From DATMYQ01 sp035560935 (GTDB lineage Bacteria > Bacillota > Negativicutes > Sporomusales > Sporomusaceae): DNA of 9,624 nucleotides. Shown one piece after another: positions 6,914 to 9,624 of the stretch (position 1 is the stretch's first letter; the number at the start of each line of letters is the position of its first letter). The position numbers were made by a program, and so were the translations under genes. The notes under the pieces are model-generated. The model worked only from the letters and a program-made list of their open reading frames with translations, ran no database searches and was not told the DNA's origin. The DNA lies in NCBI GenBank assembly GCA_035560935.1, contig DATMYQ010000219.1, positions 1 to 9,624 of the forward strand. The letters run 5' to 3'.

Positions 6914-8655
6914 AAAATCAACTCCTTCGTGTCCCGTACCGGGCGCAGAGACCGGGTCAGGTCAATGGCGTTACGGAGAGTATGGTTCACCTGGTTAATT
7001 CTGCGCCTGGCGATGACCATCATCGCTTTATATTGGTCGTTGCCCGGGTCCAGATCTTCCAGCGCCGCCACCTCGGTCAATAAAGGGATTCCTCTTTGCC
7101 GTACGGCCAGATCATGCTCATAAATACTGCCGCGGAGATAATTCAACGGCACCAGCATTTGCGACAGGCCGACGATATATTGATTGAACGGTTCCCGGCC
7201 GTAAGCCTCTTTGTTCTCATAAACGGCAGCCACTTCTCGTTTCAATTCACTCACCCGCGACAGCATTAGAGACAGATCGACCTTATCCCCACTCAGCACC
7301 GCATATCCTTTGATCATCTGCTCCAGTTCCTCAATAGCCGCGACCTGGTTAATCGGTAGGATCTCCCCGGCGCAGGCACGATAAACGCTCAATAAGTACA
7401 CAGCGCAGTCCCGGACCAGACATTCCTCGTCGATTTTATCTATCGTATCTTCCGTAGTGTGCCACCACCAGCCGAAACCGCCGGTTTTACCCCCGCCAAA
7501 CAGCTGGGAAAACGCTTCCGCCGCCAGCCCCGGCGTCAATTCCTGCTCTGATAGGCCCATATATAGGGAAGGAGTGCCGGTTCCCCAAAAAGACTGGTCG
7601 CCGGCCCGGCCATAGCGGGTGCCGCGAAACAGCTGCCCGGTCAGCTGTTTGATCACGTCAAAAGCCAGTCCCCGGGTTTCGGCCATCGCATTGGCCTCAG
7701 TCAGAATGCGGGAACCTTTCGCCCCCAAAGAATCGGCGTTGATATGCAAAAAACAATGATCGTACAAATCTTCAAAAAAGGTATCACAGTACCAAGTGGA
7801 GCCCGCATACCGTCCGTGCGAGTGACCGGACCAGAAGGCAATCCGCACGCTCCGTCGCAAATACCGCCGGTGTTTGCTGAGAATCCGGACCACTTCCATC
7901 ACGGCGGCATTGGCCGCCCCATTGTCCATGGCGCCGTAATGCCAGCTGTCAACATGACTGCTCAACAGTAGAAACCGTTCCGGCTCCTCAGCCCCGGTAA
8001 TGGTGCCGATCAGGGTGGGAATCTTTCGCCAGCGGCTATCCACCCGAGTTTGCAGGCAAACATTGACGTTGCCGTTCCGCATCCGCTCTTTTAGAATTTC
8101 ACCGGCGGCAACCGTGACCGAAACAATGGGTACCCGGGGTAAAAGCGCCCAATCTTCCGGTCCCGGGCTCCCCCAGACCCGTGACGCAATCATTTCGTGA
8201 GTGTATTCGGCATTGATAAAAACAACAGCGGCCGCGCCACGGTCCTGGGCATTTTTCACCAAAGAGTCCATCGCCAGACCATTCATCAGCACAATCTTCC
8301 CTTTAACATCAAGCTTCGGATCATCAAACGGCACTCCGTCCCCCGCGTAAACCAACTCTCCTTCCGTTCCGGCAGTGGAGACGGCCATCGAGTGTGTAAT
8401 ACATTCCACCGTTTCACCATTGACCGTCATGCAGGCGCTCTGCGGCAAGCTGATGTAAGCATCTGAATAGTACATTTCCGTTTCTATACCAAATTCTTCT
8501 AGTTGTCTCTGCACATAGGCAAAGCTCGCCGCTTCCTCTTCGGTGCCGGATAAACGGATAACGGACGCAATTTTTTCATTGTACGCCATCAGTAATTTCT
8601 TATCGATTTCCTGCAGCAACAGCTCTTCAAGTTCTTCGGGCGCAGCAGCGATCAT
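6910..8655 (-). CDS. PA-domain M28 (glutamate carboxypeptidase II-like) protein with altered catalytic pair
   Basis: A 581-residue protein without a signal peptide, so probably cytoplasmic. Layout: a helical N-terminus, a PA-type insert at about 95-205 (GDGVPFDDPKLDVKGKIVLM pattern), an M28 metallopeptidase core at about 210-430 and a helical C-terminal domain at 435-581, resembling the M28B / transferrin-receptor group. Visible ligand positions are His234 and Asp236 in SSHVDSW, bridging Asp244 in MDNGAAN, Asp308 in INADS and His399 in WWHTTEDT. The Glu-Glu pair expected in the FWxxEE.G..GS block is replaced by His278-Ser279 in FWSGHSHGRYAGS. The general base and one zinc ligand are therefore absent or changed, so the protein may be a variant hydrolase or a non-peptidase homologue. 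ATG 8655 has AAGGA at 10 nt. It follows the SDR gene by 27 nt and ends in an ATGA overlap with the reductase, implying coupled expression. Confidence 0.87.
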   Translation of the reverse strand: MIAAAPEELEELLLQEIDKKLLMAYNEKIASVIRLSGTEEEAASFAYVQRQLEEFGIETEMYYSDAYISLPQSACMTVNGETVECITHSMAVSTAGTEGELVYAGDGVPFDDPKLDVKGKIVLMNGLAMDSLVKNAQDRGAAAVVFINAEYTHEMIASRVWGSPGPEDWALLPRVPIVSVTVAAGEILKERMRNGNVNVCLQTRVDSRWRKIPTLIGTITGAEEPERFLLLSSHVDSWHYGAMDNGAANAAVMEVVRILSKHRRYLRRSVRIAFWSGHSHGRYAGSTWYCDTFFEDLYDHCFLHINADSLGAKGSRILTEANAMAETRGLAFDVIKQLTGQLFRGTRYGRAGDQSFWGTGTPSLYMGLSEQELTPGLAAEAFSQLFGGGKTGGFGWWWHTTEDTIDKIDEECLVRDCAVYLLSVYRACAGEILPINQVAAIEELEQMIKGYAVLSGDKVDLSLMLSRVSELKREVAAVYENKEAYGREPFNQYIVGLSQMLVPLNYLRGSIYEHDLAVRQRGIPLLTEVAALEDLDPGNDQYKAMMVIARRRINQVNHTLRNAIDLTRSLRPVRDTKELIL

Positions 8656-8682
8656 TTTTCAGGCTTCCTTTCGGCTGAATTT

Positions 8683-9477
8683 CTACAGCTTCGATTTGAA
8701 CACTCTTCCGGCAGTATAGCCGCCGTCGGCAAAAAGATTCTGGCCGGTGGTAAAGGCAGCGTGCTCACTGGCCAGGAACAATACGCTGGCGGCAATTTCT
8801 GACGGCAGTCCCACCCGGTTCAACGGGCACATGACAATCTTCTCTTTATGTTCCTTGCGGGCAACATCCGAGTCCAGTGAAGCCAGCAAGGCTTCCGTTT
8901 CAATCAGCCCCGGACCGACGGCGTTGACGCGGATCCCGTATTGCGCCCATTCCAGGGCCAATACCTGCGTCATCATTTTCACTGCGGCTTTGGAGGAGCA
9001 GTAATGGGCAACGCCCGGTCTGGCCAAAACGCTCGCCGTTGAGGATATATTGACAATACTGCCCCGGATCCCTTTGTCCACCATGTTTTTTGCCACCGCC
9101 TGAGCCATAAAGAAATATCCCTTCACGTTCAAGTCGTAAAGTGCGTCCCAGTCATCTTCGGTAATTTCCAGTGCAAATTTCGAGGGATAGATCCCAGCGT
9201 TATTGACCAAAACGCGGACCGGGCCAAATTTTTCTTCGGCATACACAACAATTTCAGCGCTGATGGAAGCGGCCTGACGCAGATTGGCCACAAACATCGC
9301 CAGCCGGCCGGCAAAATCAGTCGCCAGTTCTCTATAGGTATTCGCCAGCAATTGCTTATCATAGTCTACCAGCAGTACTTTGGCCCCCGAATCGAGAAAT
9401 CCGGCAGCAATGCCTTTGCCTACTCCCGCTGCCGCGCCGGTAACGATGACCGTTTGGTTGTCAAAACGAATTTCCAT
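8683..9477 (-). CDS. SDR-family NAD-type oxidoreductase
   Basis: A 264-residue classical short-chain dehydrogenase, of the 3-oxoacyl-ACP reductase / hydroxy-compound dehydrogenase type. Motifs: TGAAAGVG (13-20), an acidic Asp38 ending beta 2 (favours NAD(H) over NADP(H)), NNAG (92-95), Asn118, catalytic Ser146, Tyr159 and Lys163 in the YCSSK pattern, then RVNAVGPG (183-190). The Asp normally following beta 3 is replaced in VANLRQ (63-68), a minor deviation. I chose ATG 9477: an AGAGG site (9486-9490) gives 8-nt spacing, whereas an in-frame TTG two codons upstream at 9483 would leave only 2 nt. It is the first gene of the operon, 27 nt before the M28-like gene, and probably oxidises an alcohol or hydroxy acid released or formed in the pathway. 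The actual substrate cannot be told from sequence. Confidence 0.95.
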   Translation of the reverse strand: MEIRFDNQTVIVTGAAAGVGKGIAAGFLDSGAKVLLVDYDKQLLANTYRELATDFAGRLAMFVANLRQAASISAEIVVYAEEKFGPVRVLVNNAGIYPSKFALEITEDDWDALYDLNVKGYFFMAQAVAKNMVDKGIRGSIVNISSTASVLARPGVAHYCSSKAAVKMMTQVLALEWAQYGIRVNAVGPGLIETEALLASLDSDVARKEHKEKIVMCPLNRVGLPSEIAASVLFLASEHAAFTTGQNLFADGGYTAGRVFKSKL

Positions 9478-9485
9478 ACGCAAAA

Positions 9486-9490
9486 CCTCT
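9486..9490 (-). promoter_or_regulatory. Ribosome binding site fixing the SDR start
   Basis: AGAGG on the minus strand, 8 nt before ATG 9477. It would be only 2 nt before the in-frame TTG at 9483, which argues for the ATG. Confidence 0.65.
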
Positions 9491-9510
9491 TTTCTTCGGG
9501 TAATATTAAG

Positions 9511-9544
9511 AAAAAAGGAGCGCTTGATTTTCCGTCAAGGCTCC
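9511..9544 (-). terminator. Terminator-like hairpin in the operon leader (possible attenuator)
   Basis: On the minus strand GGAGC/GCTCC (9540-9544 with 9517-9521) continues, past one unpaired base (9522), into CTTGA/TCAAG (9535-9539 with 9523-9527), closing a 7-nt loop. Six T residues (A9511-9516 on plus) follow immediately. This is a good intrinsic terminator, yet it stands only about 33 nt upstream of the SDR start codon, with no clear promoter in between. It may attenuate the operon, or it may end a leftward transcript from outside the window. Confidence 0.7.
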
Positions 9545-9600
9545 ATTGCCAATAAAATTTACTCACTCATCTCAATAAAAGAATAGGGGTAAAAATTAAA

Positions 9601-9609
9601 TGTTATAAT
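9601..9609 (+). promoter_or_regulatory. Extended -10 promoter element facing right
   Basis: TGTTATAAT is a perfect extended -10 (TGnTATAAT) on the plus strand, reading out of the window, with no recognisable -35 at 9581-9586. Extended -10 promoters can work without one. The surrounding 60 nt are very AT-rich, so a chance match is possible. Confidence 0.35.
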
Positions 9610-9622
9610 GTTATGACATTAT
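9605..9622. promoter_or_regulatory. Palindromic operator-like site
   Basis: A perfect inverted repeat ATAATGT-4 nt-ACATTAT, with a core GT-N4-AC of the kind bound by some GntR-family regulators. It overlaps the -10 and the presumed start region of the rightward promoter and lies upstream of the operon, where a regulator controlling both directions would bind. The regulator type is inference. Confidence 0.4.
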
Positions 9623-9624
9623 CT

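Noticed and set aside
9513..9530. cre-like (CcpA) sequence around AAGCGCT in the operon leader
   Set aside because: Only the AGCGCT core fits; the flanks do not match the consensus, and the bases are explained by the hairpin arms.
9530..9552. Sigma-54-like TGGCA ... TTGA on the minus strand
   Set aside because: The spacing between the GG and the second element is wrong and the invariant GC is missing.

Overview
The window is a run of leftward (minus-strand) genes at roughly 50-55 % GC. Strong GGAGG/AAGGAG ribosome binding sites, a GTG start and hairpin-plus-U-tract terminators suggest a Bacillota (Firmicutes) chromosome. A Sporomusaceae- or Peptococcaceae-like anaerobe is my best guess, held with low confidence. 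No rRNA, tRNA, CRISPR array, insertion sequence or phage gene is visible.

Right to centre (about 9477 down to 1785) is one probable six-gene operon, read right to left. It encodes an SDR-family NAD-type dehydrogenase, a PA-domain M28 (glutamate carboxypeptidase II-like) protein, a ketopantoate-reductase-family dehydrogenase, an MFS (ACS-type) transporter, an AbgB-like M20 amidohydrolase and a carboxypeptidase G2-like M20 peptidase. The SDR and M28 genes are 27 nt apart and the M28 and reductase genes share an ATGA overlap. A 22-codon reading frame with its own strong SD lies between the reductase and the transporter. The operon ends at a hairpin/T5 terminator at about 1706-1741. Its leader contains a terminator-like hairpin about 30 nt before the first start codon. 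At the right edge there is a 7-4-7 palindrome and a perfect extended -10 facing right, which suggests a divergent gene, perhaps a regulator, just outside the window.

The gene set reads as import plus hydrolysis of an amide- or peptide-linked compound, followed by NAD-linked oxidation or reduction of a released hydroxy/keto acid. The best-known relatives of all three hydrolases (AbgB, CPG2, GCPII) remove C-terminal glutamate from folate-type or N-acyl conjugates, so such a conjugate is a reasonable guess, but the substrate is not shown by sequence. The M28 member lacks the normal Glu-Glu catalytic pair (His278-Ser279 instead), which is the most unusual protein observation here.

Left end: uppP (undecaprenyl-diphosphatase) has its own near-consensus promoter (TTCACA-17-TACAAT). 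It is followed by a small DUF697-like helical membrane-type protein with a GTG start and a strong terminator at about 115-160. The leftmost 110 nt hold no gene that I can support.
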